Assembly (NCBI GenBank): GCA_030141605.1
Contig: JAQGDQ010000053.1
Span: 558,001-622,000, forward strand
Direction: 5' to 3'
Source of the DNA: Tubiluchus corallicola
Taxonomy: Eukaryota > Priapulida > Priapulimorpha > Priapulimorphida > Tubiluchidae
Length of the DNA: 64,000 nucleotides
Shown one piece after another: positions 1 through 12,349 of the stretch. The number at the start of each line of letters is the position of its first letter. The stretch's first letter is position 1. The notes beneath the pieces are model-generated. The model ran no database searches and was not told the DNA's origin. It was given only the letters and a program-made list of their open reading frames with translations. The position numbers and the translations under genes are program-made.

Positions 1-3000
1 TCAGGTACAAAATTTCACAGTATTTCTGAAAAGAACATACTTCATCTCTTAAACGAAAGTCATCAATGATTTTTATGCCACTAACTAAAAACAGATATAC
101 TAATCTCACATCAAGAGAACTGCAGTTAGAAATATATTGGGTAGACAAAAAAAGTAAATCCTTTTAAAATGCCATAGAGTCGAGCATTTCTATCTAATTT
201 ACATATAAATGTAACAAGGTAAATTAAAACCACTTCAGAACTTACACACCGAGTTTTGTTAAGATGGTCTAAAAAATAAATATCTTATGCATGACATTGT
301 CAATGCACCTAAGAATAGATATACAGTTTGACAGGATTGACTTTATAGACGTTTTAAATTTTACTTGATTTATTCTATTCTTTTACTTAATTTATGATTT
401 TTTCAGATGTTATAATTTTAAAGACTTACTCTGTTCACAAAAAAAGACAACATAATTATTAAACACTTCAGGAATGACAAAGGATATTGCGAAAAAAAAC
501 TGATGCGGGAGTTTCCCAATAATAAATGGTCACGACCAGCCACTGACAATTGCCAAGGAAAATTCATGTCACTGGCCTAACATTTAGAAATATGAGAAAA
601 ATTAGTAGATGAAGAAAATGAATAAAACAAAATTTTCGCACCCATAACCACAACACAATCATACTAATACCTAGTTTTTCCTATTTTTATGGGCTTGACT
701 TCAATATAAAGTATAAAATGTTTATTTTTTGGACATTCTTAGCAAAAATTAATGGGATAATGCTAAACTGTTTAAAATTACCCAGTCAAATTTGCATACT
801 AATTCTAAGTTCAGATTCAAGTATTTTTAACTAAATAACACAAAACAAAATCATTGATTTCACCCATTTCACCATAGCAAACAATACAAAAACATGTAGT
901 CGCTTTTATAAATAATACAGACAATGGAGTTTACGAAGTGAACACTATACATTTGCAATAATATTTCAATTTGCTTTATAGAACAACCCGTGTCCAAAGG
1001 ACACGTGTTCAAACAGCCTGTGTCCAAATAACCTATGTGTCCAAAATGTTCTGTCTAAAATTGTCTGTGTCCAAATAACCTATGTATCCAAAATGTTTGT
1101 GTCTAAAACGTGTCTAAACCCCCTGCAACCATTTAGTGAGTTTTCAAGCATAACATGATTCACGAGAAGCTCGAAAATTCTATTACTTTTCACAGATTGT
1201 TAAAAAAAATATTCGCAGCAATCTTATGATTAGCTATGTACCACTCTGAGCTGCACCCACCTTGTAAGCATTTCAGGATTCAAATAAATCATGTACATAA
1301 TTAGGTCAATTAGTTCACACTTACAATGCACAAAAAAATGAAAAGTAACAAATCTCAATTTAAACATTTTTAATAAATATACATACCCTAAGTGAAACTC
1401 TGTATTCATGATACCTTTTCTTTGCTGGTGTTATAATGTACTCACTATTGTTTTCACTGAGATTAGGATTGCGAATGTCATAAAGATCAGAAAAATCTAA
1501 CTCTAATCCTATTTGATCAGGATTTCTGGAAATTCAGAAAGATTTCCTATACAAAAACTTTGCCTTTTTCACAATTCCATGAAAATGTATAATATTAGTA
1601 CCACATACATATGATCACATACACATACATTATTATATAATCACTAGACTCATAATTATCAGCTGAATATACCTTGCACGATGATCAAGGTTTAGCAAAA
1701 CCAGGTTAAGTTTGGAATGATATAAGAATGGCAACAAATACATAGATCACAAAACGTCAATCAGCCAGAGATAGGATCCACCTCACAAATGCCAATCAGA
1801 TGCTCTAGCTGCTTAGCCACTGCCAAACCTTGAGACTTAATCCCAAACACAGCAGTATTTGCATGTGAAGCGTATACAAAAAATATACAGCTAGAATGTG
1901 TGTGTGTGTGTGCACGATAGCTTTTACTTACTGCACAAGACTTGTGAAGCTAAAATTGATTTATCAGTGTAAGAGAGTATAGAATGGTGAAGCATTGTGC
2001 TTGGGGAACATGTAATTTGGATGTTTGGTACCTAGAAAGGTTAGAAGGACTTCGACTTGTAAGGTTCCCCATCCAAAAAAACACAAAGACAAGAGTCACC
2101 GACAAGCACCGACCACATGAACAGCTTAATCCATTAAAAATTAATAGAAATCATGCTGTTTTGCTCAAAGTGCGCTAATTCACAGGAACATTTAGTATTA
2201 AGAAAATATGGTACCAGGGAAAATTTTGTGCTAGGAAAGTTTAGTACTGGAAAATTGATACTAAAGAGAAAAGAGAGCATTTCTGTATCTCATTACAAAA
2301 GAATTGCAACAACAGCTGCAACGAAAGAACAAATGTAATAATGACATTTGAGACGATGATGATGAAGATGATAAGGATGATGATGATGATGATAACAAAA
2401 ACAGCATGCAAGCAAACAAACAACAACAGCAGTGGCAATAGCAACTGCAAGAGCAATAACAACAGCAACAACAACAGCAGCAGCAACAATGACAGTGACG
2501 TCAACAATACCAACAGCAACAACAATAACAGCAGCAAAAAACAACAACGACAATGGTAATGGCAACAGCAGCAAAACGACAAAAGTAACAATGTTGACAA
2601 CAATGATTATGATGATAATGATAAGAATAATAATGATCACAACATAAAGCAAGCAAGGAACAAACAAATAATAATAACAACAACAACACATCAATAGCCA
2701 CAATGAAAAATAACAAACAACAGGGAGCAAACAAATGAACATAAAAACAAATAAAAACAAATGCAACAATATGAACTTTTTCAAGTACGTTTTATAAAAG
2801 ATATTTTCATAGTGCCAAACTTTCCTTATGCCACACTTTCACTGTAACAAATCTTTCTAGTACCAAACTTTTCCAGTACTAAACTTTCCTAGCACCAAAC
2901 CTGTTCCGTGCCATTTTTACCTTATACTACATTTATTTGTACCAAAACTGCTTGACAAAACTTATGCTAGTACTGTACTTACCAGCACAACATTTACCCT

Positions 3001-6000
3001 GTACCCAATTTTCCCAGTGCTAAATCTTCCCTGTACCAAAAATTTCTAGAAGCAAATGTTCCCAGTACTAAAATTTCCTGGTACCAAAATTACCAGGAGC
3101 AAATTGAACTGTACCAAACTTACTGCGCATCGGATTTTCCATGTTATTCACATTTGTTTACATACTGTAGGGACTTACAGCAAGTGAGCATGTGAGAATG
3201 TGTGTTACGTTATTAAATTTGGCTAGCTGCTAGACACTGCTTGTAATCTGTGTATGTCCTATCTGTTTTCTTAGTCTCAAAATGCAATGAACACAGTTCA
3301 GCTCAAGTAGCTGCAGCATGCTCAATAACAAAAACGCTTAATTCAAAATGTGTACCATACTTTTTCAGATTCCAAATAATAATCTTGGTTCCATGTTTTT
3401 CTCTAGCTTTGCAAAATTTGAACTCAGCTATTAAACTCTCCATGTCCTCAAAAAGACTGTATTTTAGCAATGCAGCCAGAGATTCATCGCTCCCCAGAGA
3501 TGGCATATTCTCACCTATAAACAAGCATATTACTCAGAAAGTAAAATATTTTCTTTGCAAACATTAATTCCAAAAAATCTATTTGTGATATTCAGTTTCA
3601 GTTGGTGAGGAAGGCTTTGACTTCACCAAGCACATTTAACTTTGATTATTTAACTACAGCAGTGCTATTGATCAATGACGTAATAAATCACATGCTCTTA
3701 GTATATTAGTTAACCAAAACTGGATGAAAGGAATGTAAAAAAATTGGGCTGAGGTTCGATTTGAACACGGGACCTTCAGATTACGTTCAGTATCATGACA
3801 ATTATGCTACATGAATCCTTGGTACAGTTTCAGTAGTGCTCCTACTAATCCATCGTCTCCAATTGCTAGTTTACTCATGCTAGAATAATTCGCAACAAAA
3901 TAGATCTTCTGCAATTAATTCAGAAGCAAGAATACCCCTTGTATGATTACAATTATTATAATACTACAACTGAAATAATGAAAATCTTATTTATGTGACA
4001 ACACTTTTGCAACAACCCACAAAAATTTTTGCTTGGATTTATGTCATCATCACACATTCTCATTAATCAAAAAGTGTAATGACTTCAAATGGAAAAACCA
4101 AGGCATCAAGGCAATTAGTTATAGTAACCGACCATGTAGTCCCCTTAATTACATAAGTGCAACATAAATGCTCAACTCTTGATTTCTTGTTTTAATAACA
4201 TTAAGAATTAAATTTATGTGCAATGATTCACTAAACAAAATTGAAAGATGACAAGACAACTCGTATCAACAAAACAATGAAAATGACACACTAACATGTA
4301 TTATGCAACAATAAATGTATAATATGAAGGTTTAGAGCTCAGTCAAGTTGGTTACATCTAAAAATTCAATTTAACAAAATACCTGTTTTTTGATCCCAAG
4401 TAACAATTGGTACACGGACAGTGTCAGCACCTATGGCTTCAAGGTATGACTGTGACAACATACCGACACTCATTGTTGTGCCTAAAAATGCATAGGTCAT
4501 TGAAATTTCCATTCCCAATTTTTTATACAGTACCAAAGTTACACATGTTTTGAAAAAGGCAGAATGAAAAAGAAAAAGGTTATCTTGCCAGTTTTGGATT
4601 TTCGATAATTTTGTTAAAAAAGCATTCTAGACACATAACGATTGCAAGCTATTACTTAGAAAGAAACACGAAATAGAAAGGTAAAATTTGAATGTGTAGG
4701 TAAAACAATGATGGCTGTTTGCAATATACATTTCCGCATTTCCGATTACAAAGCAATTTAATTATTGATCCCAATTAAATGCCCATATTGGCTGCTCGGC
4801 AGCCATCCTTGCATACATTATATTACTAAAATGACTTTTTCAGGCCTTTGCCAGATTGCCTTTATCAGATTATTTGATGACTTAAAGGTGATACTAAAAA
4901 AAAGCATACACCCAACAGCCTTAACAATTACATCTTTCTCGTATGTATGTGTCACTAGAGAATCTCTGGTCACCCGTAGTTTGTGCATAATGTAAGACAT
5001 TTTTAAGAGGCTACAAAATGTTTTACTGTTTGTTCTAAGTTTCAACGTATGACGAAAAGCCCAACAACACTTGCCATGTAATTTACACAATGATAAATTC
5101 ACATTCTGGCTAGCAAACTGCATGAGAGTACATATACAAGCAAATAACAGTTTTAATACGAGCTGGTGAAATGTGCAATGAACTGCCAAGCGCATCAGAT
5201 CTGTAGACTGGCAAGTCTGCAATATAAATTTTATGTGCAGGGAATGGACTTTTTATTAATTTTTCCATAAAACACATTTCCCACATTCACGACCTATTGT
5301 TGCTAGATCAGCCGATGTTATCATTCTACTGCGAGTTATACGTGTTTTATGTCCCAATAAGGACTATCCTAAAATACAAAAATATGCTTGTCAAATAATT
5401 AAGAAAGTGCAAAAGCCGCCACTTGCAAGCCATTTTAATTATTTCGACGGGTGCAACCTTGCTTGTAGTTATGTTTCGTCATATTTAAATCACACATTTT
5501 GCAGGATGGCTATAAATAATCACAAGTTAAAAAGTTTAACTGTAATGTCAGTTTATAACTTTCTTGACTTGTGACTGATAAGTTCTAGTAACTATATGTA
5601 ACAATGCTGGCAAAATATTTAGAAAATTCATATATAACACTTAACAAACCATTTTTAGTAAACACCATTGCATCTTTGCCTAGCTTCATTGAACCAGACT
5701 TAAAGCCGTTTCCATACATGCCGATTGGCCGATGTCCGCCAACAATCATTTTGTCACTGAACCCAAAACTGAAATTTTTTAAGAAACAAACTTAAATGTA
5801 CACATTTGTCACTGAATAAAATTTCAAAAGAATATACTATTACTTTCACCACATACTTCTACTTCTACTTCACACAAGCAAGAATTGGGCAAATTTATGA
5901 CCACATACCATGTATTAAATGAGAGCAGTATGTAAAATTGCAGTACATAATATTCTTCTAGAAACAAGTAATACTGCTGCAGTCTGAAATTACCAGAGAA

Positions 6001-8537
6001 GCAGTTTCCTGTAAATTCTTGAACATCGATTTTATTTCTTTTAATTGTGTTAATTATGTTTAATTTTTGTTTTCTGCAATATTGTCTATTTGTTAGAATA
6101 ATTAAAATAAGTAGATTCTTGTTACATCAACCTGTTATTGCTTACATACACGTCTAGTTTCTTTTGCTTCCTTGTTAAAGCAACATTGAGAATGTGACTG
6201 AGCATCATGAAGTCTAGACATTGCTGGTAACTACATATTTAAAAATTGACGAAAAGCTTTGTACAGGCAGAAATAAGCTCATTTAGTTTTTGCGTGATAT
6301 TACTCGTATCTATACGGCATTTACCAATACACGAGTCTATGCCATAAAACAGCAAGGCTTATATTGACATTGTGATTATTCACAGTTAGCGTAATTCTCA
6401 TTAGCATGTTTTCTGGGGAAAAGAAAAATCTCCTTGAAGCGTACTTTATTAAATCGTTGTGAAAATCGTTTCTGAATAAAAAAATGCAATTTTCTAATTG
6501 CTTTACTAAGCTCAGAATGATTCAGGTTTGTTTCTCAGAAAAAAAGTGTTTCACAGGAATTGTTTCATAGAAAAAAATTTGCCAAGCAAATTTTTCCTAG
6601 AGAATATTTTATGTAGAAAACTGGTTTCACAGAAAAAAGATTTCACAGAAAGATTTTTTAACAGAATAAAGATGGTTACACTTTCAATTCCAAGATGTGC
6701 TATTTTAATAGGATAAAGCCTTCAATTTCTCTCTTTCTTTTTGCCTCTCCTTCTTTCCATACTCCCTTGCTCTCCCTTTCTTTTTTCTCCTTCCCTTACT
6801 CCCCCTCTCTTTTTTGTCTTTATCTCTAGCTTTCCCTAAATTTGCCCAATAAATAACTCTGTTTTTCACAAGATTTAGTGGATGGTAAGCTACTAGGTAG
6901 AACTCATTGGCAGGTCCTACTTATGTCATTTTATGGCAGGACCAGATCCTAGTTCATTATTAAAGGTCAAATACAGCGTACTTTATGAAGTTTCAGTTTT
7001 ACACAAAAAGCGAAAGAAACTACTCTAACTAAGGTTTTCTGATACTTTTAAACTTTCTCTTGGCGATTTATATAAGAGGAAATCGGGTGTGAAGGTGTCA
7101 TTTCCAAAGAAAGTCTGGAACTTGACGTTGCACGTTTTGCTAGTTAGATGACGCTAGCAAAATACCTTAGTTACGACAGCATTTTCCATTAGTTATCACA
7201 TAGCACATTTTGCTGTGAAGCATTATAATTTGTAGACTTACAAATTCAACGTCACAGAAACAACGTAGTGTCCAAGAAAGCCGTTGCTGACACATTTGTT
7301 TAGTCTGCAATTTTCTAAATTTTCACGAGCAAAACCTAACAAAATGTTTTCGGAAAAATGCAACTGAAAAATGGCTCAGTTTCATTAGGAAGAAAGCAAT
7401 TAAATTTAATAAAATTAGTGTCAAATTTCAAGTTACGTTAGCAATTTTTATTAAAGAAAACTTGTTTTTATGTTAAATTTGACATTTAAGATAATCCTTT
7501 GAGATGAAATACTGAACTGGTAGAGGTTTATCCAGCCAGCACAATCGGACACGTGTAAATCCTCTTTAAATGAAACAAACAATTCGGCATTCCAGTGAAA
7601 GAAACTGCTAAAGAATGAAATTTTTAAATGATCATCCAATCAATCAGCAGCCAATTCAGATAATATAATTTCCTCTGGTTCAAAATTGCTGTCTGAAAAG
7701 TGCAAGGTACAAACTCTGTCATCCTGTCTTAGTGCTCAAGTTTTTTCCATTCGATCATGCCTGTCCCTCGGAAACGATAAGTCTTTATTGTGTGCATTAT
7801 TAGACCAACACAAGGCAACCACGCATGAGGCATTTTTTACACTAGCATCACTTAACAAGCAGAAAATGCAAGTGCAGTGAATTTTGAGCATGCTGCAATG
7901 ATGAAACAGCCCAGCACGAAATACCAGTCATGTCACTCTAAAACTTTTATAGGCTGTACCTCATTACTAAATGTTTTTCGACCAGTGCATACAAATCATT
8001 GAAGAAGATGCGGTCAATGCTGTGTTTTGTGCTTAATGTAAAAATTCCTTCGGTGCTGCTTTAGCCATTATGTCATTTAATGTGATACGACATGCCAAGT
8101 AGAGTGACCAGTTTTATTTCACCACCTTTCAGTTAAGTAAATTGTTTTCTTATCTTATTTGAAGTTCCTAGTTACCTGAGCATTTTTTCCAGTTTATCTT
8201 CATTCATACCATTTCCGTTGTCAGTAAACACAAGTGTTTCAAAGTCACTGATAACTCTCATGTCAATCATCAATTGACTAGCCCTGACATCGGGATCATA
8301 TGCATTATCTATATTAAACAGATACCATTTATAAATAAATGTGTCTTAATTAATATACATTGAGCACGAAGAATTTTGTAGTACTATAACTGAAGGCCAA
8401 GCCACTTTCTTAGAAGATGGTTGGTTATAAACATTAAAAATACTGAAATTTTATGAATACTTGCCTATCAGCTCTGCAAATGCACTAAACGTCCAAGAGT
8501 GACTTGTAGCATTACTCTGTAGAAACTTCGGATTTGT
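1..8537 (-). CDS. MORC3/MORC4-like GHKL ATPase (partial, 5' and 3' ends missing)
   Basis: MORC proteins are nuclear ATP-dependent clamps that compact or silence chromatin. Seven exons join in frame, in gene order: 8537-8465, 8308-8176, 5768-5650, 4481-4383, 3514-3361, 1525-1415, 80-1. The peptides follow the MORC ATPase in order: [14 protein letters not shown]-box [13 protein letters not shown]1 motif [19 protein letters not shown] then [15 protein letters not shown], the [16 protein letters not shown] stretch, [25 protein letters not shown] and KYCEILYL. The wording is closer to MORC3/4 than to MORC1/2. The catalytic Asn of the N-box and the DNGNG loop are intact, so the ATPase looks functional. 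The S5 region, CW zinc finger and coiled coils lie beyond the left edge. The exon carrying the start codon was not found. Intron 8464-8309 has a GC donor. The introns hold a THAP element (about 6.5-8.1 kb), a tRNA-like relic, a foldback structure and tandem repeats. The family is sure; the exact paralogue is not. Confidence 0.9.
991..1121. repeat. 46-bp imperfect tandem repeat
   Basis: Two copies of a 46-base unit begin at 1019 and 1065, each opening tgtgtccaaataacctatg. A degenerate lead-in with the same tgtccaaa words sits at about 991-1018. It lies in the MORC-like intron after exon 1525-1415. I see no coding capacity in it. Confidence 0.7.
2196..3130. repeat. Foldback structure with a trinucleotide-rich loop
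   Basis: Bases 2228-2254 and 2869-2895 are a perfect 27-base inverted repeat. A second, imperfect arm pairs about 2209-2224 with 3070-3085. The right arm continues to about 3130 as irregular repeats of short words such as gtaccaaa and ccagtacta. The loop holds (GAT)n at about 2350-2400 and an imperfect CAA/CAG/AAC repeat at about 2400-2760. All of it lies within a MORC-like intron. The long reading frames here (poly-Leu on one strand, Asn/Ser-rich on the other) are products of the repeat, not genes. Confidence 0.75.
3744..3818 (-). ncRNA. Degenerate tRNA-like sequence (tRNA pseudogene or tRNA-derived SINE head)
   Basis: Read on the minus strand, an A-box-like word (tagcataattgtcatgata) is followed by an anticodon-arm-like stretch (gaacgtaatctgaaggtc) and a B-box-like gtgttcaaatc. 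A run of seven T follows at once, as in a pol III terminator. The spacing and total of about 75 bases are those of a tRNA. The apparent anticodon is CGT, but the acceptor and T stems pair poorly, so this is not a working tRNA. It sits in the MORC-like intron between exons 4481-4383 and 3514-3361. Confidence 0.45.
6500..8090 (-). mobile_element. Decayed element with THAP zinc finger, copy A
   Basis: This lies in a MORC-like intron and is homologous, in the same orientation, to about 61.33-62.25 kb. Minus-strand translation of about 7860-7600 gives a broken THAP-type C2CH finger: [10 protein letters not shown], then LSFPRDR, an in-frame stop, then [17 protein letters not shown] and [14 protein letters not shown]. 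The C-x4-C start, the FPRD-type box and the C-x2-H close are the THAP signature used for DNA binding by P-element-like and related transposases and by host THAP proteins. A pyrimidine-rich tract at about 6720-6840 is shared with the other copy. Copy A has about 600 extra bases between tract and finger. No transposase core was recognised. Confidence 0.6.
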
Positions 8538-9239
8538 CTGGAATAAACATAGCTTATAGAACACTTTGCTAGGTACTGAAACTTAGATTTAATGTGTAGT
8601 GCTTAAAACCAAGAAGTGGGGCGTTTCCAAGGGCGTATTAAGACATTCTGGCGTCCTAGGCTGGTACTCAAATTTCACCCTTTGCCGATTGGTTATCAGC
8701 GAAACCAGCAAGCAATTGCTTGTGGTGTATTGGAAATACTACTACTTAATACCTACTTAGTTGCTGCTAACTACGTACATTTGTACCGCGCTTATATCGA
8801 AGCAAGCTGAGCAACTGCCTGTGGTGTGTTACTACTAATGAGAGTGCGAACTATGGTTTTCATATACAGCACTTATATAAAACAAACTCAATAACTGCTT
8901 ATGGTGATTACTAGTATGCCAAGTATAATCTGGAGACTGATTGGACATATAATCAGGCATCCGAAATTTTTGGCAAACTTCAAGAAAAATAAGAAGGAAT
9001 TTGTTAGTTTTTATACGCTTTTAATCAGATAATTATTATAACTTTCTACGTTACTAATATTAATTATTTTCCAGTCTACAATGTAATTTAGTATTATAAC
9101 GTCGCAAAAAACTTCATTAGCTTACTCAGCGCAAGAAGTAAATTTCGCTACAAATTAGCAGACACAGTATTAGAAGATTGCAAAACTCGACAATAGAAAT
9201 GTTGCATAAAATTTGCTTTTTTACATGTTTTTTGTGAGT

Positions 9240-11040
9240 TACTTGTTAATTAAGCAAATTTCTTCCTGGCCCTTTCTAGTGCAAATCTATCCACTCCTGT
9301 GATTTGTGGTGATTCCAATATGCCTAACTCAGTTTGGCCTGACCCTTTGCCCCATAGTGCTTTTGATGTTTTGTTTTCGGAAATCATTAATGAAAATTTG
9401 TTAACCCAACACGTTAACTTCCCTATCCATGATAAGAACTATTTAGAACTCCTATTATCCAATTGTCCTGAAAAAATGAATTTTTGCATTGCTAACCCTG
9501 GTTTTTCGACTACTGATCAGATACTAGCATCAAATTTACTGCTGATTTCTCTTACCGTATCAAATATTAGACCATGGGGAGACTATCGCAAAGCTTCACT
9601 ACCTCAGTTGCATGATTTTTTTGCAAATATTGACTGGCGTAATTGTGATGTTATAAATGCCTAGAACTTTTTCTTCCACTCTCACAACTATGCAGTTGAT
9701 AATTTTGTCCTCTAAGGGGATCCTCTAAGTCTGAGTGTAAAAAGTTGTGAAAACTGATAAATGTGTCCGTCAAGCTAAATCTAAGAAGCTTAAACTCTGG
9801 AGGCTGTGGAACTGTACTAATCTGTGCAGTGCTCTTGCTGAGTATACCAGACAATCCCAGCAGTTAAGGTTGTCTATTCTTCCTCTACGTTCAGTCGTCT
9901 CTAATCTATTACAGCGCTTAAATCAGTGGACTTGCTTCTTCGGTGATCCTGCTTTGCCTGGTATTGATATACTTTATCTTGATTTCAAAAAGGCATTTTA
10001 TTCTGTCCTCCACCAACGTCTCTTACTTAAGATGGAATATTCTGGTATAAGAGGTAAGCTTCTTAAGTGGTTCAGTTACTTTCTTTCTCATCGTTTCCAA
10101 CATGTTGTTCTTAATGGTATAACCACTGAATGGAGCCCCGTTGTAAGTGGTATCCCTCAAGGAACCTTGAGTGGCCCATACTGCTTCCTTATTTTTATAA
10201 ATGATATTACCGATTGTATTTCCCCAGGGATTAGCATCCCATTATTTGTTGATGATTTAAAGCCCTTTCGTCCAATTTGGGACGATCTTGGTCGTTTTAT
10301 TTTACAACATGAAGGATAAAATTTTAGACTGGTGCAGTAAATGGTTGATGACACTTAAACCTAGTAAATGTATGTGCTTTTCTAAGAATACACCATAAAT
10401 CTATTACGCCTTAATTTCTAAATAATGCTCAAATAGCTGAAAAACGTTGTATCAGAGACTTGGGAGTAATGATTTCTAATGACGTTAAATGGAGTTCCCG
10501 TGTGAATCATATCATTGCAAAAGCAAACCGTCACATTGGCATGATTAAACAGTGTGTGATATAGAGAAATACAGCAGTAATTATTCCTCTCTATAAAGCT
10601 GTTGTTCGACCCATTCTGGAACATGCGTTGGTTGTATGGTCACCTCAGTATGCTACTCTCAAGAATGCTCTCGAAAGGACTCATCTTACTATTGATTTGC
10701 ATCCCGCTTCAATTTGTACTCTTGAGCAAAGGCACGAGACTATAGACCTTCTGAACTGCTTCAAAATAATTACTGTGGAAATACTGCTCTGACTAAAGCA
10801 GACTTTTTCCAGGCCTCACAGAGTTCTTGGTGGTCATGAGCCTATGTTATTTGTGCAACCAGCTAGAAGCAACATCAGATCACACTTCTTTGGGCATCGT
10901 GTAGTTCAAACATGGATTCATCTTTCATCGTCAACCATCGGTGCTTCATCAGTTGACACTTTCAAAAGGTGTATGAGAGACGACCGTTTATAGTAGTTAC
11001 CATCTGGGTCCTTATTTCTTTGGATAAGGTATAATATTAA
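9240..11040 (+). mobile_element. Non-LTR retrotransposon (Jockey/CR1-like), decayed copy 1
   Basis: A broken LINE reads on the plus strand. At 9299-9664 lies the end of an AP-type endonuclease (CGDSNMPNSVWPD ... ENLLTQHVNFP). From about 9960 comes reverse transcriptase: motif A region ILYLDFKKAFYSVLHQRLL, then GIPQGTLSGPYCFLIFINDI, then the catalytic box as FVDD (usually FADD or YADD). After 10319 frameshifted pieces continue: WCSKWLMTLKPSKC, RDLGVMISNDVKW, IPLYKAVVRPILEHA, and a terminal DTFKRCMRDDRL just before a stop at about 10993. The stretch between endonuclease and RT is deleted. It lies upstream of the first MORC-like exon found. Same family as the 13.7-16.4 kb copy. Confidence 0.85.
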
Positions 11041-11049
11041 ACTTCTTTA

Positions 11050-12250
11050 ACCAGTTTAAGCAAGATGTTACAAATAAACATAGAGTATTTGCATGCACAG
11101 TCTACAAGCCTCACCTTGCTTTGTCGAATACTTGACTCCATTGACTTCCTTTTAATCCTCCTAGTTCACTTTTCTTCCTTAATTTTATCGTGCAAATCTT
11201 TGTTGCTTATAAAAAAGTTATATATACATATATAACAATATGGTCTGTAAGAACGTCTTTGAAAGGCATCAATCTCCAGTTGATCATTTACTTTGAAGGT
11301 CCACAGTTCCGAATAGGAATTGGAAGAAAGATGATCCGAAAGTGCTGAAGATCCTACATTTGTGATTTAAGCTAATGTTTTAGAAATTTTCTAAGTTTTG
11401 AGAAAACCTCGAACAAGCAAACAGAATAGGCAATACGGGAACGCAGAATTTCTAAACAGTTGAAGCCATTCGCACCATATCTATGGTCAAGTGCTTGCTC
11501 ACGATCGATACAAGGATAATTACTACCTTTCCTTCTGCTAGTTACCAGTAACTTGCCACAGCTAGAGACGATTACAAAACAACGACTAATAACACACTCA
11601 CAGTCACAGAACAGTTTGCTATCGTATCGTGGTTAAATATGCATAATTTATATTTGTATATATAATGGAAAAAAATTTCCTAGGTGGCAAAAACTGAAAA
11701 TGGGGGCTCGGGCACAGACATTTATGTGTTGTGCAACAACAACTTGTAGTACATCAAATGAAAGGTTTCTACAAGGCAAATAGAATTGTTTAGACTGGCC
11801 CAAGACTGGTTGACCTGTAACCCAAGGTCACAGATCAAAATGTCAGAAGTTGTTATTTCATTTAAACCAAAAGCAATTCTTAGGTATTCAAGCATGGTGA
11901 ATTCAGCCCTTGTTTTTTTGATCATATTACATAATTTCAAGTTTATGACTTAGTCATAAGCTGCAGTCTAATTTTATAATTGTTTACAATCCACTTTCAT
12001 TATGGAATGTTACTCATATTACTACACCGTGCGAATTAATATCATTTAAAGGAGGTTAATTAATTGCTTGCATAAAAAATTATGCCATATTTTGCAGAGC
12101 CATTGACCTAACTCTTACATGCAATTAATCATTTATGTTAATGTTCAGTATTATTGTGTTAAGTAAGAAAGAAAGTGGGACGCTCTGAAGCAGTGGAAGG
12201 GGGTAGAAACAGAGAGACCTCAGATTCACTTCAGAATGATAAAAATAAAG

Positions 12251-12349
<99 letters not shown>

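Noticed and set aside
2241-2784. Several 60-160-codon frames rich in Leu, Val, Asn or Ser
   Set aside because: They are translations of the CAA/CAG/GAT simple repeat in all frames; no unique sequence or splice context supports a gene.
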